A stretch of 64,000 nt of DNA from Cherax quadricarinatus (taxonomy: Eukaryota > Arthropoda > Malacostraca > Decapoda > Parastacidae): the NCBI RefSeq assembly GCF_038502225.1, contig NC_091292.1, positions 52,854,771-52,918,770 on the forward strand, read 5' to 3'. The notes under the pieces are model-generated. The model did not search any database, was not told the DNA's origin, and saw nothing but the letters and a program-made list of their open reading frames with translations. Position 1 is the stretch's first letter. Every line of letters begins with the position of its first letter. The translations under genes were made by a program, and so were the position numbers. Below, in pieces: positions 9,316 to 21,195 of the stretch.

Positions 9316-10261
9316 GGTGACTTACTTTGCAGAAACAAGCACCAAGCAGTGATAATATGGATAATATGGAATGTACCGAATGTATCCTTAGATGCGCGCA
9401 CACTGGCTGGCTTGTAAACACTGGCACACACGGGGCAGTTCAGGCCACACGTGGACAGGTCTCATGCGAATCGTATCGAATACCGGGTTTTCAATCGAAT
9501 ACCGAGGAAATTTTTTTGCGATATAATGCATCGAATACTGGATTTATCGAATACCGATGCCATCGAATACCGGGGGTCCACTGTATATGTTTACGAATGC
9601 GCTGATATTATTTATACTATTATTACAATACTGCATAATGGTAAATCTATTTTTTTTTTTGGGTTTGAGTAAAAATTAATTGTGAATAAAAAATTAGTGG
9701 AATTAATTTGTAAAGCCTGGAAACGTAACTAATAAACAGGGGAAATGTTATTTTATTGCCAGGAATGCCTGCATTGTTTATTCTGGACCCAATTCGAAAT
9801 TGGAATATTTTGAACTTTGTGTAAAATTGGCCAAATTACCAATTTCCGATCACTGTATTGGTATTTGATACAGTTGATTAGTAGGCGATTTCTTGTGCTC
9901 AATCGGTTAAAATTGAAGTAATATATATGTACTAGTGAATTAGCAAAGAATTTGGTAAAATGGAAAAAATGTAATTGGCCTAAAACGGGAGTCAAAGTGG
10001 ACAAAATCACTGATTCGTAAATGTTGCTGATGCAACAAAATTCGCGAGAGCTTAATTTCGTAAATTTTCCATCAAATTTTGTGCATTTTCTTTTATTACC
10101 TTCAGAAAAAGGTTGTCTTCCATTTCGTAAGTGTTTTTTCTTTTTCTTTTTTCTTTTTCTTTTTCTTTCTTTTTGTTTTTTTTTTTCTTTTTTTTCTTCC
10201 TGCCTTCCTTGGACCCTGTGGGGAATTTCCAGATTGTGGGTATGGACCCTCAGGGGCTTAA

Positions 10262-11277
10262 CCCTTTCAGGGTCGACAGGCCCTCTCAGAGACTTGTTCT
10301 CAGGGTCGGCCAAATTTAAAAAAAAAAAAAAAAATATTTTTTCTTATGAAAAGATAGAGAATCTTCTGCCGATCATAATGACACTAAAAGTATGAAATTT
10401 GATGGAAAACTTACGGAATTATGCTCTCTCGAAGTTATCGGTCTCGACGATGTTTACTCATCGGCGATTTTGCTCACTTTGAGCCCTATATTTGGCCAAT
10501 TCCAGTGTACTTGTCAACAAAAATCATAACTATTTTGCTAGAACTCCATTTTTTCTATCGAATAAGTACAAGAAACCACCCATTTACCAATTTCAACTAT
10601 CCAATACAGTGGTCATAATTTAGCAATTTTGCCAATTTCACACAAATTTCAAAAGATGCCAATTTCCAAATAGGGTCCAGAATAAACAAGAAAGACATTC
10701 CTGGCACTAAAATAACATTTCCTCTGCTCATTAGTCACATCCCCATACCCCTCTTACATTCTTTTGCTTTCCACTTTGAAGTTTTATTCTCACAAAAAAA
10801 TAGAAGATTTACTGTTATGCAGACTACTGCATTGGTGTAGAAATGGTATAAATATTATCAGCACACTCGTGAAAGAATATTAGACTCGCCAGTTGACGTG
10901 TATTGGATGCATAGCATGATTTGTTTACTTTTGAACTTTGGTAAAAATCGAACATTTCTGCTACTTTGAGCGCAATTTCAAGGTAGTTTTCTTTGTAAAA
11001 CCAGTCAAAATCATCTCAATTTCTGTAATATGTTTTCCATTCTATAAAATGAGACCAGGAAAACTAGAATACAACAATAACAACCTTACGAAAATACAGT
11101 GCAGAGTCGCTATTTTAATCCAAAAACCGCGCACACTGACCTCATAGACCCATTCTTTTATATGTAGGCCTACCAGTTTTCTCTCATTAGATTTGAGGGC
11201 GCTAGAATTTAGGCGTACTAGTACGTCAAAAACCCTGGTATGTAAGCTGTACTAGTACAGCCGAAACCCTGAAAGGG
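10262..11277 (-). mobile_element. piggyBac-like MITE, copy C
   Basis: The ends CCCTTTCAGGGTCGACAGG and the complement of CCGAAACCCTGAAAGGG are flanked by TTAA (10258-10261 and 11278-11281). The sequence is the reverse orientation of copies A and E. It inserted at the TTAA that also ends MITE D, so the two are end to end. No coding potential. Confidence 0.9.
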
Positions 11278-11281
11278 TTAA

Positions 11282-11435
11282 TATAGCATGAGAGGTGAGT
11301 ATTATTTATTTGTAGTAAGTCAGGTGTAGGAGGTATGGTAGCCAGCCAGGACACCCCACCCACATATAATATACCACAACATTTAAAGCGCTCCTGAGCG
11401 ATAAAATTCATACACAGTACATTCATTACTTTACT
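11282..11435 (-). mobile_element. Interior piece of Tigger-like element T2 copy 1
   Basis: The sequence matches the complement of about 44940-45060 inside T2 copy 2, for example AAGTCAGGTGTAGG and ACCCACATATAATATACC. It probably continues the T2 copy whose end is at 3402, before an RTE-B LINE (poly-T from 11436) cut it. Confidence 0.6.
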
Positions 11436-12767
11436 TTTTTTTTTTTTTTTTTTTTTTTTGTATATTTTGCCCATTTCCCACTGAGGCAGGGTGACCCAAA
11501 AAGAAAGAAAAAACTCATTATCGTTCAGCAATTTTATCATCACTCATACATAATCACCGTCTTTGCAGAGGTGCCCAGATATGACATTTTAGCTGTCGCC
11601 CCAAACTCAGTATCCCAAACCCTTCCTTTAAAGTGCAGGCATTATAATTCCTATTTCCAGGACTCAAGTCTGTCTAACTGGTTTCCCTGAATCCCTTCAC
11701 AAAATATTACCCTACTCGCACTCCAACAGCACGTCAGGTCCCAAAAACCATTCGTCTCCATTCACTCCTATCTAATACGCTTATGCTTGCTGGAAGTCCA
11801 AGCCCCTTGCGCACAAAACCTCCTTTACCCCCCTTCTGCCAACCTTTTTGAGGACGACCCCTACCCTGCCTTCCTTCCCTACAGATTTATATGCTTTCCA
11901 AGTCGTTCTACTTTGTTCCTTTCTCTAAATGACCAAACCACCTTAACTTTTCAATCCTCTGACTAATACTTTTAGTAACTCCACACGTCCTAATTTCCAC
12001 ACTGCGAATTCTCTGCATAATATTTGCACCACACATTGCTCTTAGGCAGGACATCTCCACTGCCTCCACCTGCCTCCTCGCTTCTACATACAACCCAAGT
12101 TTCACACCCATGTAAAAATGTTGGTACCACTATATTTTTGTACATTCCCATCTTTGCCTCTAAGGATAATGTTTTTTTTGTTTCCACAGATACCTCAACG
12201 CACCACTCGCCTTTTTTCCTTCATCATTTCTATGGTTAACCTCATCCTTTATAAATCCATCCACTGACAAGCAACTCCCAAATATCTGAAAACATTCACT
12301 TCTTCCATACTCCCTCCCTCCGATGTGATATGCAAATTTTTCTTTATCTAAATCGTTTGATACCCTCATCATCTTACTCTTATCTATGTTCACTTTCAAT
12401 GTTCTACCTTTACACACCCTCCCAAACTCGTCCACTAACCTTCGCACATCTATTTTCTACTCGTCCTAACCTGAGCCTCACTATCCTCATAAAATATCTC
12501 TACATCAGTTAGTAACTTACTACCTGTTCATACACTTGCAACATCTGCCACATTGTTTCCCCTTGCTCATCTGCAATCCTCCTCCTCTTTCATCCATTTC
12601 TTAAACAAAAACACCAACCTCTTCAGCGCTATATCCCCCTGCTTTTAACATTTCTGTCATGATCCCGTCAGTTCTGGCTGCTTTACCCCCTTTCATTCTA
12701 CGTAATGCCTCGTGCACCTCCTCCAACACTCACATCCTGCTCTTCTTCCCTCCTTAAAGATGTTACA
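11436..12767 (-). pseudogene. RTE-B LINE copy 1, 3' half
   Basis: Poly-T at 11436-11459 is the 3' poly-A of a - strand LINE. Coding fragments include VEMSCLRAMCGANIM (12050 region) and RRLVDEFGRVCKGRTLKVNI (12447 region), plus degraded catalytic-domain sequence to 12760. The copy is cut at TA (12764-12765) by element T2. It resumes at 45301 with the next expected RTE bases (CCTCCCTGGCC against CCTCCTTGCCC elsewhere). Frameshifts and stops are throughout. Confidence 0.85.
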
Positions 12768-13185
12768 CAGTAGGGCCCCGCTCTATGGCATTCTGCTAAT
12801 ATGGCGATTTGAAATTATGACCGAAATTTGCTATACAGCAAGCGGTCTTTCTAATATGGCACACCCCACCCAGTTTGTTTGCATTCTCTGTGAGCTCCTC
12901 TCTCTATTATGTCTGGAAATTTTCCTAAATTTCAAGTGTTAAAGTTATTGCATATTTTATGTGTACTCTGATAACTATCCTTATGTGCACCTGTATCTAA
13001 ATATGCTTGCACACTGTGCTTGCATGCAGGTGCACATTAAAAATCACTAAAAGTCTACTCTTGATGCCATTAAATAATCTCTCGGGCACATTAAATGTCG
13101 TATATTTTGTTAGTATAAACATTTCATTAATCCCTCTATATTTTTTCAAAATTATATATAATTATATAATTATTATATAATAAGG

Positions 13186-14204
13186 GTGTATAAACATAGA
13201 GAGTTGAAAGTGAACATAGATAAGAGTAAGGTGATGAGGGTATCAAATGATTTACATAAAGAAAAATTGGATGTCACATTGGAGAGAGGGAGCATGGAAG
13301 AAGTGAATGTTTTCAGATATTTGGGAGTTGACATGTTAGTGGATGGGTTTATGAATGATGAGGTTAACCATAGAATTGATGAAGGAAAAAAGGTGAGTGG
13401 TGCTTTGAGGTATATGTGGAGAATAAAAAAAACTTTATCTGTGGAGGCAAAGGGAATGTATGAAAGTATAGTAGTACCAACACTCTTATATGGGTGTGAA
13501 GCTTGGGTTGTAAATGCTGCAGTGAGGAGGCAGTAGAGATGTCCTGTCTAAGGGCAACGTGTGGTGTAAATATTATGCAGAAAATTCAGATTGTGAAAAT
13601 TGGGAGAAGGTGTGGGGTTAATAAAAGTATTAGTCAGAGGGCTGAAGAGGGGTTGTTGAGGTGGTTTGGTCATTTAGAGAGAATAATCAAAGTAGAATGA
13701 CATGGAGAGTGTATAAATCTGTATGGGAAGGAAGGCTGGGTAGGGGTCGTCCTCGAAAAGGTTGGAGGGAGGGGGTAAAGGAGGTTTTGTGGGCGAGGGG
13801 CCTGGACTTGCAGCAAGTGTGTGTGAGCATGATAGATAGGAGTGAATGGAGATGAATGGTCTTTGGGACCTGTTGAGCTGTTGGAGTGTGAGCAGGGTAA
13901 TATTTAGTGAAGGGATTCAGGGAAACTGTTATTTTTATATAGTTGGACTTGAGTCCTGGAAATGGGAAGTACAATGCCTGCACTTTAAAGGAGGGGTTTG
14001 GGATATTGGCAGTTTGGAGGGATGTTTTATATCTTTATATATGCTTCTAAACTGTTGTTTTTGGGTGCCTCTGCAAAAAACAGTGATTATGTATGAGTGA
14101 GGTAAAAGTGTTGAATGATGATGAAAATATTTTCTTTTTTGGAGACTTTCTTTCTGGGTCACCCTGCCCTGGTAAGAGACGGTCGACTTGCTAAAAAAAA
14201 AAAA
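13186..14204 (+). pseudogene. RTE-B LINE copy 2, 3' part
   Basis: Frames encode RELKVNIDKSKVMRVSNDLH, VNVFRYLGVDMLVDGFMNDE, YGCEAWVVNAA and LLRWFGHLERI, then the RTE-B 3' UTR and a poly-A (14189-14205). It starts downstream of the FADD motif, so it is 5' truncated. A frameshift lies near 13530, with another near 13685. Confidence 0.88.
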
Positions 14205-14273
14205 AAAGATGAGCATGCTATGTAACATATGCACATGATTCATACACCCACAGTATAAAAATTGACCTAAATA

Positions 14274-16573
14274 CAGTGGACCCCCGGTATTCGATATTAA
14301 TCCGTTCCTGAGAGCTCATCGAATACTGAAAATATTGAAAAGCGAATCAATTTTCCTCATAAGAAATAATGGAAATCAAATTAATCCGTGCAAGACACCC
14401 AAAAGTATGAAAAAAAATTACCACATGAAATGATAAGTTTAATGCAATAGAATAATTACAATAACAACAATAACAATAGAATAATTGACACTTACCTTTA
14501 ATGAAGATCTGGTGATGATTGATGGGATGGGAGGAGGGGAGAGTGTGGATGGTGTTGGTGTTTAGAAGGGGAATCCCCTTCCATTAGGACTTGAGGTAGC
14601 AAGTCCTTTTCCAGAGTTACTTGCCTTCTTTTAATGCCACTAGGACCAGCTTGAGAGTTGCTGGACTACTGTCGCACAACATATCTGTCCATAGAGGCCT
14701 GTACCTCTCGTTCCTTTATGACATTCCTAAAGTGTTTCTCAACATTGTCAGTGTAATAGTCACCAGCACAGCTTGCAATAGCTGTGTTAGGGTGATTGTC
14801 ATCAAGAAAGGTTTGCACTTTAAGCCACATTGCACACATTTCCTTAATCTTTGAAGTAGGCAACTTCTTCAGTTTCTCTCTCCCCTCCTCCAAAGCAGTT
14901 TCCTCAGGTCTGGCCTCTTGCTGTTGAAGATGATCTAGTAGCTCATCAGTGGTTAGTTCTTCATTGTCCTCCTCCACCAACTCTTCCACATCCTCCCCAC
15001 TAACCTCCAACCCCAAGGACTTCCCCAATGCCACAATGGATTCCTCAACTGGCATAGGCTTCTCAGGGTTAGCGTCAAATCCTTCAAAATCCCTTTCGTC
15101 TACACATTCTGGCCACAGTTTTTTCCAAGCAGAGTTCAAGGTCCTCTTAGTCACTCCCTCCCAAGCCATACCTATAAGGTTTATACAATTGAGGGTATTA
15201 AAGTGATCCTTCCAAAACTCCTTTAGAGTCAGTTGAGTTTCTGTGGTCACTACAAAGCACTTTTGAAACAGGTTTTGTGTACAGTTTCTTGAAGTTGGAA
15301 ATGACCTGCTGGTCCATGGGCTGCAGGAGAGGAGTGGGATTAGGAGGCAAAAACTTGACCTTAAAGAAGCTCATGTCCCCAGAAAGTCACTCTGCCAAGT
15401 CTATAGGATGACCAGGGGCATTGTCTAATACCAGGAGGCACTTAAGGAATAATTTCTTTTCAATTAGGTAATTTTTCACAGTGGGGGCAAATGCATTGTG
15501 TAACCAGTCATAGAAAAAGTCCCTAGTGACCCATGCCTTACTGTTTGCCCTTCACAGCACACACAAATTAGCCTTGAGGGCATTGATTTTCCTGAACACT
15601 ATGGGAGTTTGAGTGATACACCAATAAAGGCTTCACTTTGCAATCACCACTAGCATTGGCACACATCAACAGAGTAAGCCTGTCTTTCATAGGCTTATGT
15701 CCTGGGAGTGCCTTTTCCTCCTGAGTAATGTAGGTCCTGCTTGGCATTTTCTTCCAAAACAGTCCTGTTTTGTCGCAATTAAACACTTGTTCAGGTTTAA
15801 ATTCTTCACTGTCTGTGTAATCCTTGAATTCCCTCACATGTTTTTCAGCTGCTTTTTGGTCTGAACTGGCAGTCTCACCATGCCTAATCACACTATGTAT
15901 GCCACTACGATTCTTAAATCTTTCAAACCAACCTTTGCTGGCCTTAAATTCACTCACATCAGCACTAGTTGCAGGCAGTTTCTTTACCAAATCGTCATGC
16001 AACTGCCTAGCCTTTTCACAAATGATCGCTTGAGAGATGCTATCTGTTTTTCATTTATCCACACCAATAACAGTCTCTCAACATTTTCTAACACTTGCGG
16101 TCGCTGTTTCGTAATCACAGTTGCACCTTTTGCAAGAACAGCTTCCTTGATTGCCGTTTTCCTGGTCACTATAGTAGAGATGGTTGATTGGGGTTTACTA
16201 TACAACCTGACCAGCTCCGACACACGCATGCCACTTTCATACTTTGCAATTATCTCTTTCTTCATTTCAATAGTCATTAGCACCTTTTTTCTCGAAGGGT
16301 TGGCACTAGAAGCTTTCTTGGGGCCCATGGTGACTTATTTTGCAGAAACAAGCACCAGAAGCAGTGATAATATGGAATTTACCGAATGTATCCTTAGATG
16401 CGCGCACACTGGCTGGCTTGTAAACACTGGCACACACGGGGCAGTTCAGGCCACACGTGGACACGTCTCGTACGAATTGCATCGAATACCGGATTTTCGA
16501 TCGGATACTGAGGCAAAATTTTTGCGATAAAATGCATCGAATACTGATGCCATTGAATACCGGGGGTCAACTG
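14274..16573 (-). mobile_element. Tigger element copy b
   Basis: The ends CAGTGGACCCCCGGTATTCG and the complement of GAATACCGGGGGTCAACTG are flanked by TA (14272-14273, 16574-16575). It is full length at 2.3 kb. It preserves the empty site of the piggyBac-like insertion seen in copy a. Confidence 0.92.
14560..16328 (-). pseudogene. Tigger transposase, frameshifted (copy b)
   Basis: The - strand pieces are MGPKKASSANP to VERLLLVWINEKQIA (16328-16030), HDDLVKKLPATSADVSEF to KVKPLLVYHS (16000-15610, with FNCDKTGLFW containing the first catalytic Asp), and LTLKEFWKDHFNTLNCINLI to the C-terminus (15235-14560). The DNAPGHP segment with the second Asp survives near 15400 in another frame. At least three frameshifts and a stop make it inactive. 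Order and content match the intact copy at 27930. Confidence 0.9.
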
Positions 16574-18236
16574 TATGAGATTTGTTTACCGAGTGGTTTG
16601 TAGGAGTGTGGGAAGAATTACATTTTCTCTAGTCAGATACCGGTTACTGGGGGATAACTCTAGAAAAATATTCCTTTCGTATTCCTTTACTTTATTGCTA
16701 TTCACGATGCTTTTGGGTTTAGCACTTCTCTTTTTATTTTTTATTAACGAATGGGCTGTTTCCCACCAAAGCAGAGTGGCCCGAAAAAAGAAAACTTTCA
16801 TCATCATTCACTCCATCACGTTTGCCAGAGGCATGAATACACTACAGTTATAAAACTGCAACATTAACATCCCTCCTTCAGAGTGCAGACACTACTTCCC
16901 ATCTCCAGGACTAAAGTCTGGCCTCCTGGTTTCCCTGAATCCCTTCATAAATGTTACCTTGCTTACACTCCAACAGTACATCAAGTCCTAAAAACCATTC
17001 ATCTCCATTCACTCCTGTCTACCGCGCTCACGCATGCTTACTGGAAGTCCAAGCCCCTCGCACACAAAACCTCCTTTACTCCCTCCCTCCAACCTTTCCT
17101 AGGCTGACCCCTACCCTACCTTCCCTCCACTACAGATTTGTATACTCTCATTCTGTTTCGTTCCTTCCTCTCTACATGTACAAACCATCTCAATAACTCC
17201 TCAGCCCTCTGGATAATAGTTTTGGTAATCCCACACTTCCTAATCTCTAAACTTCGGATTCTCTGCATTATATTTACACCATACATTGCCCTCAGACATG
17301 ACATCTCCACTGCCTCCCCCCTTCTGCTTGTTGCAACATTCACAACCCATGCTTCACACCCATACAAAAGCATTGGTATAACTATACCCTCATACATTTC
17401 TCTTTTTGCTTTCATGGATAAAGTTCTTTGTCTCCACAGACTCAGTGCACCACTCGCCTTTTTTTCCTTGTCAGTTCTATGATTCACCTCATCCTTCATA
17501 AACGCATCTGCAGACACGTTCACTCCTAAATATCTGAACACATTCACCTCCTCTATACTCTGATATCCAGTCTTCTGTTACCTAATTTTTTTTGTTATCC
17601 TCATCACCTTTCTCTTTCCTATATTCACTTTTAACTTCCTTCTTTTACATACCCTACCAAACTCATCCACCAACCTTTGCAACTTCTCTTCAGAATCTCC
17701 CAAAAGCACAGTGTAATCGGCAAAGAGCAACTGTGACAACTCCCATTTTGTGTTAGATTCTTTTTCGTTTAACCCCCACACCTCTTGCCAACACCCGAGC
17801 ATTTGCCTCTCTTGCTACTCGATCTGTAAATATATTGAACAACCATTATGACATCACACATCCCTGTCTAAAGCCTACTTTTGCTCAGAAATAAGCCCCC
17901 TCTCACCTGTATACTCTAACCTGAGCCTCACTATCCTTGTAAAAACTTTTCACTGCCATCAATAACCTACCCCCTATTCTATACATTTGCAAAATCTGCC
18001 ACATTACCCCGCAATCCACCCTATCATACGCCTTTTTTTAAATCCATAAATGCCACAGAAACCTCTTTACCCTTATCCAAATACTGTTCACCTATGTGTT
18101 TCACTACAAACACTTGGTCTACACACCCCCTACCTTTCCTAAAGCCGCCTTGTTCATCTCCTATCTTGCTCTCCGTCTTAATCATAATTCTATCAATAAT
18201 AACACTACCATACACTTTACCAGGTATACTCGATAG

Positions 18237-18433
18237 ACTTTTTTTTTTTTTTTTCAACAAGTCGGCCGTCTCCCACCGAGGCAGGGTGACCCAAAAAAGA
18301 AAGAAAATCCCCAAAAAAGAAAATACTTTCATCATCATTCAACACTTTCACCACACTCGCACATTATCACTGCTTTTGCAGAGGTGCTCAGAATACAACA
18401 GTTTAGAAGCATATACGTATAAAGATACACAAC
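18237..18433 (-). mobile_element. RTE-B LINE 3' end fragment
   Basis: Poly-T, then AACAAGTCGGCCGTCTCCCA, ending at the ATACGTATAAAGATACAC block. It is flanked by ATAGACTT on both sides (left part overlapping the poly-T at 18233-18240, right at 18436-18443), a target duplication inside RTE-A copy 1. Confidence 0.85.
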
Positions 18434-19742
18434 AATAGACTTATTCCCCTATAATTTTTACACACACACTTTTGTCCCTTTTGTCTTTATGCAAAGGAAC
18501 AATACATGCTCCCTGCAAATCCCTAGATACCTTATGCTCTTCCATGCATTTATTAAATAAAAATACTGACCACTCCAAAACTACATCCCCACCTGCTTTT
18601 AACATTTCTATCTTTATCCCATCAATCCCAGCTGCTTTACCCCCTTTCATTCTACTCACTGTCTCACGCACTTCCCCCACACTCAAAACTAGTTCTGCCT
18701 CACTCCCATAAGATGTTATTCCTCCTTGCCCTTTTCACGAAATCACAGCTTCCTTATCTTCATCAACATTTAAGTTTCTCAAAATATTCCCTGTATCTTC
18801 CTGATACCTCTAACTCTCCATTTAACCCGTAAGCGATCCAAACGTATGTATATATTCTTACCACTAGTGCCCCAAACGTATATAAACATTTTATTTTTCC
18901 TCCCTACAAATATGGCACGGTTGGCCTGAGATGCCTTGTCAGCAGAGACTGGGTCATAACACTCAGTGTGCACTGTATTAAAAAAATCTGGGACCACTTA
19001 GTACCTTGTGGGAGCCTAGAGCAAACAGCATGGCAAACACCTGGGATTCACTGATTTCATGTAGTATTAACTCTCCCAGTTTAAGAGGAAGGTGATGTTG
19101 ACCCCGAGTTTAGTGGCTTTGAGGTAGATGTGGCCATAAGTTGTTGAGGAAATATCAAAAAACCTCAATAATAACCCATGTGCAACATTTGTGCAACACC
19201 CTTTCAGAATGTCTTATAACCTATGCCCTAAGTAAAGAAACAATTCTGGAACGTAATACTTGTTCAGCACGTTGGCTGGCTGGCTGGCCAGCTGCTGGTG
19301 GCCTGGCTCCGTTTGTTTGTCTGTGTCTGTCTATCTCTGACTGTCTCAATTTCTGTCTGTATATCTGTCTCACAGGTACACATAAATACAAGTGCACATA
19401 GTGTAAATTACCTAGGATAACCCCAAAAATCCAGACGAAGTGCTATACTCTGCTTGTAGATACAAGTAAACGTGATGCAGTCTTGTTGCTCTCTCTGAGA
19501 CAGAGAGCTACACGCATAGACAAATAGACAGGGAGCTTGACACAGGCAAATAGACATGTTTGTGTACCAGCGAAAACAAAGTGAATGCCGATGCTCATCA
19601 AATGTCACCTCTAATCTTATCTTATCAAGTCTTATCACTGCACCCTCGCTATGCTCATCAAATGTCAGCTCTTATCTAATCGCATCTTATCACGTCACTG
19701 TCGGGCGGACTGAGGTTTGTTTTTCATGCTTCAAGGGAACTA

Positions 19743-20815
19743 CAGTGGACCCCCACATACCGTACGCATCACATAACTTTCAGTCCGCATACCGCTTGCT
19801 TTTATCGCAAAAATTTTGCCTCGCATACCGCTCAAAAACCCGCTCACCGCTCTTCGTCCGAGACGCGTCCAATGTACGCCCTTAGCCAGCCTCACATGTG
19901 CCGCCGGTGGCATTGTTTACCAGCCAGCCTCCGCGGTAACATCCAAGCATACAATCGGAACATTTCGTATTATTACAGTGTTTTTGGTGATTTTATCTGC
20001 AAAATAAGTGACCTTGGGCCCCAAGAAAGCTTCTAGTGCCAACCCTACAGCAATAAGGGTGAGAATTACTATAGAGATGAAGAAAAAGATCATTGATAAG
20101 TATGAAAGTGGAGTGTGTGTCTCCGAGCTGGCCAGGTTGTATAATAAACCCCAATCAACCATCGCTACTATTGGTGGTACAGCTGCTGCTGCTGTAGTAC
20201 CGTCTGCTGCTGCTGTAGTACCGTCTGCTGCTGCTGTAGCATCGTCTGCTGCTGCTGTAGCATCGTCTGCTGCTGCTGTAGCACTGTCAGCTGCTGCTGC
20301 TGTTGTACCACCGTCAGCTGCTGCTGCTGTAGTACCGTCTGCTGCTGCTGTAGCACCGTCTGCTGCTGCTGTAGCACCGTCTGCTGCTGCTGTAGCACCG
20401 TCTGCTGCTGCTGTAGCATCGTCTGCTGCTGCTGTAGCACTGTCAGCTGCTGCTGCTGTTGTACCACCATCAGCTGCTGCTGCTGCTGCTGCTGTAGTAC
20501 CGTCTGCTGCTGCTGTAGTACCGTCTGCTGCTGCTGTAGCATCGTCTGCTGCTGCTGTAGCATCGTCTGCTGCTGCTGTAGCACCGTCTGCTGCTGCTGT
20601 TGCACCGTCTGCTGCTGCTGTAGCACCGTCTGCTGCTGCTGTAGCACCGTCTGCTGCTGCTGTAGCACTGTCAGCTGCTGCTGCTGCTGTAGCATCGTCT
20701 GCTGCTGCTGTAGCATCGTCTGCTGCTGCTGTAGCACTGTCAGCTGCTGCTGCTGCTGCTACTGTAGCACCGTTGTTGGTGTGGCTTATTGAGAATACCA
20801 AGAAACAATTAACCC
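19743..20815 (+). pseudogene. Tigger element copy c, 5' part with repeat-expanded transposase
   Basis: The left terminal repeat CAGTGGACCCCCACATACCG follows a TA. The transposase frame starts at a mutated codon (TTG at 20014) and reads LGPKKASSANPTAIRVRI to NKPQSTIATIG. It then enters about 590 bp of an in-frame 21-bp repeat, and emerges in Tigger sequence again (LLVWLIENTKKQL against LLVWINEKQL in the intact copy). The rest of the transposase and the right end are missing; a SINE fragment follows. Confidence 0.8.
20176..20765 (+). repeat. 21-bp minisatellite (GCTGCTGCTGTAGCACCGTCT)
   Basis: About 28 copies of a 21-bp unit, with variants in which GTAGTACCG, GTAGCATCG or GTAGCACTG replace the usual GTAGCACCG. 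In the Tigger frame it codes for a seven-residue unit such as AAAVAPS, and no stop occurs. On the other strand it gives Gln/Leu-rich or Thr/Ala/Asp-rich frames that are shadows. Confidence 0.95.
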
Positions 20816-20824
20816 CAGAGGATT

Positions 20825-21004
20825 TGCCACCCAGGATAACCCAAAAAAGTCAGTGTCATCGAAGACTGTCTAACTTATTTCCATTGGGGTCCTTAATCTT
20901 GTCTCCCAGGATGCAACCCACACCAGTCGACTAACATCTTTTTTCTTTTCTTTTCTTCTTCTTTTTCTTCTTTTTCTTCTTTTACTTTTCTTTTTTTCTT
21001 CTGT
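20825..21004 (-). repeat. SINE fragment followed by a C/T-rich microsatellite
   Basis: Positions 20825-20938 contain CAGGATGCAACCCACACCAG and TCGACTAACA, the same core as the tRNA-derived SINE at 5660-5700. The tRNA-like head is missing. A (TTTTC)n tract follows to 21004. Confidence 0.65.
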
Positions 21005-21195
21005 AACTTTCATTATACTTATTGAAACCTGGCTGAGACAAGATCTGACACATATTTACCATACCTGGTTACACAGCCATACATAACTGTAGGCCCGACC
21101 AATCAGGAGGTGGAACTGCCATCTATTACTCTGATGAACTAGAATGTGTGAAATCAACTAATGTTCGGGACGAAAACGGCGAATATATGTATATA

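Larger units (their letters stand above)
6022..9583 (-). mobile_element. Tigger element copy a, with internal piggyBac-like insertion
   Basis: The terminal inverted repeats CAGTGGACCCCCGGTATTCG and its complement are flanked by TA (6020-6021 and 9584-9585). The element inserted in MITE D. Its coding region (8878-9315, - strand) is an in-frame deletion derivative of the transposase intact at 27930-29717. A piggyBac-like element occupies 6194-8779, so the original Tigger copy was only about 1 kb. Confidence 0.9.
3811..10261 (+). mobile_element. piggyBac-like MITE, copy D, split into pieces
   Basis: The pieces 3811-4137, 5033-5064, 5911-6021 and 9584-10261 align in order with intact family members such as 31281-32350. 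Shared tracts are the CCTGCAGCACGCAGTGCATAA region, GATGATTTTGA, the TTCAAGAGTAAACAAATGA region, and the half after TCTGGACCC. The ends share AGGGTCCAT as inverted repeat and the right end meets TTAA (10258-10261). The interruptions are an RTE-B copy, element T3 and a Tigger element. The left boundary is approximate. A C/T-rich low-complexity tract lies at 10127-10205. Confidence 0.65.

Noticed and set aside
16575..16853. 92-codon hydrophobic frame
   Set aside because: It runs across unrelated T2 sequence and an antisense RTE tail, with no homologue pattern.
19917..20801. 294-codon Thr/Ala/Asp-rich - strand frame and a Gln-rich frame
   Set aside because: Shadows of the 21-bp minisatellite; the Tigger frame on the + strand explains the region.
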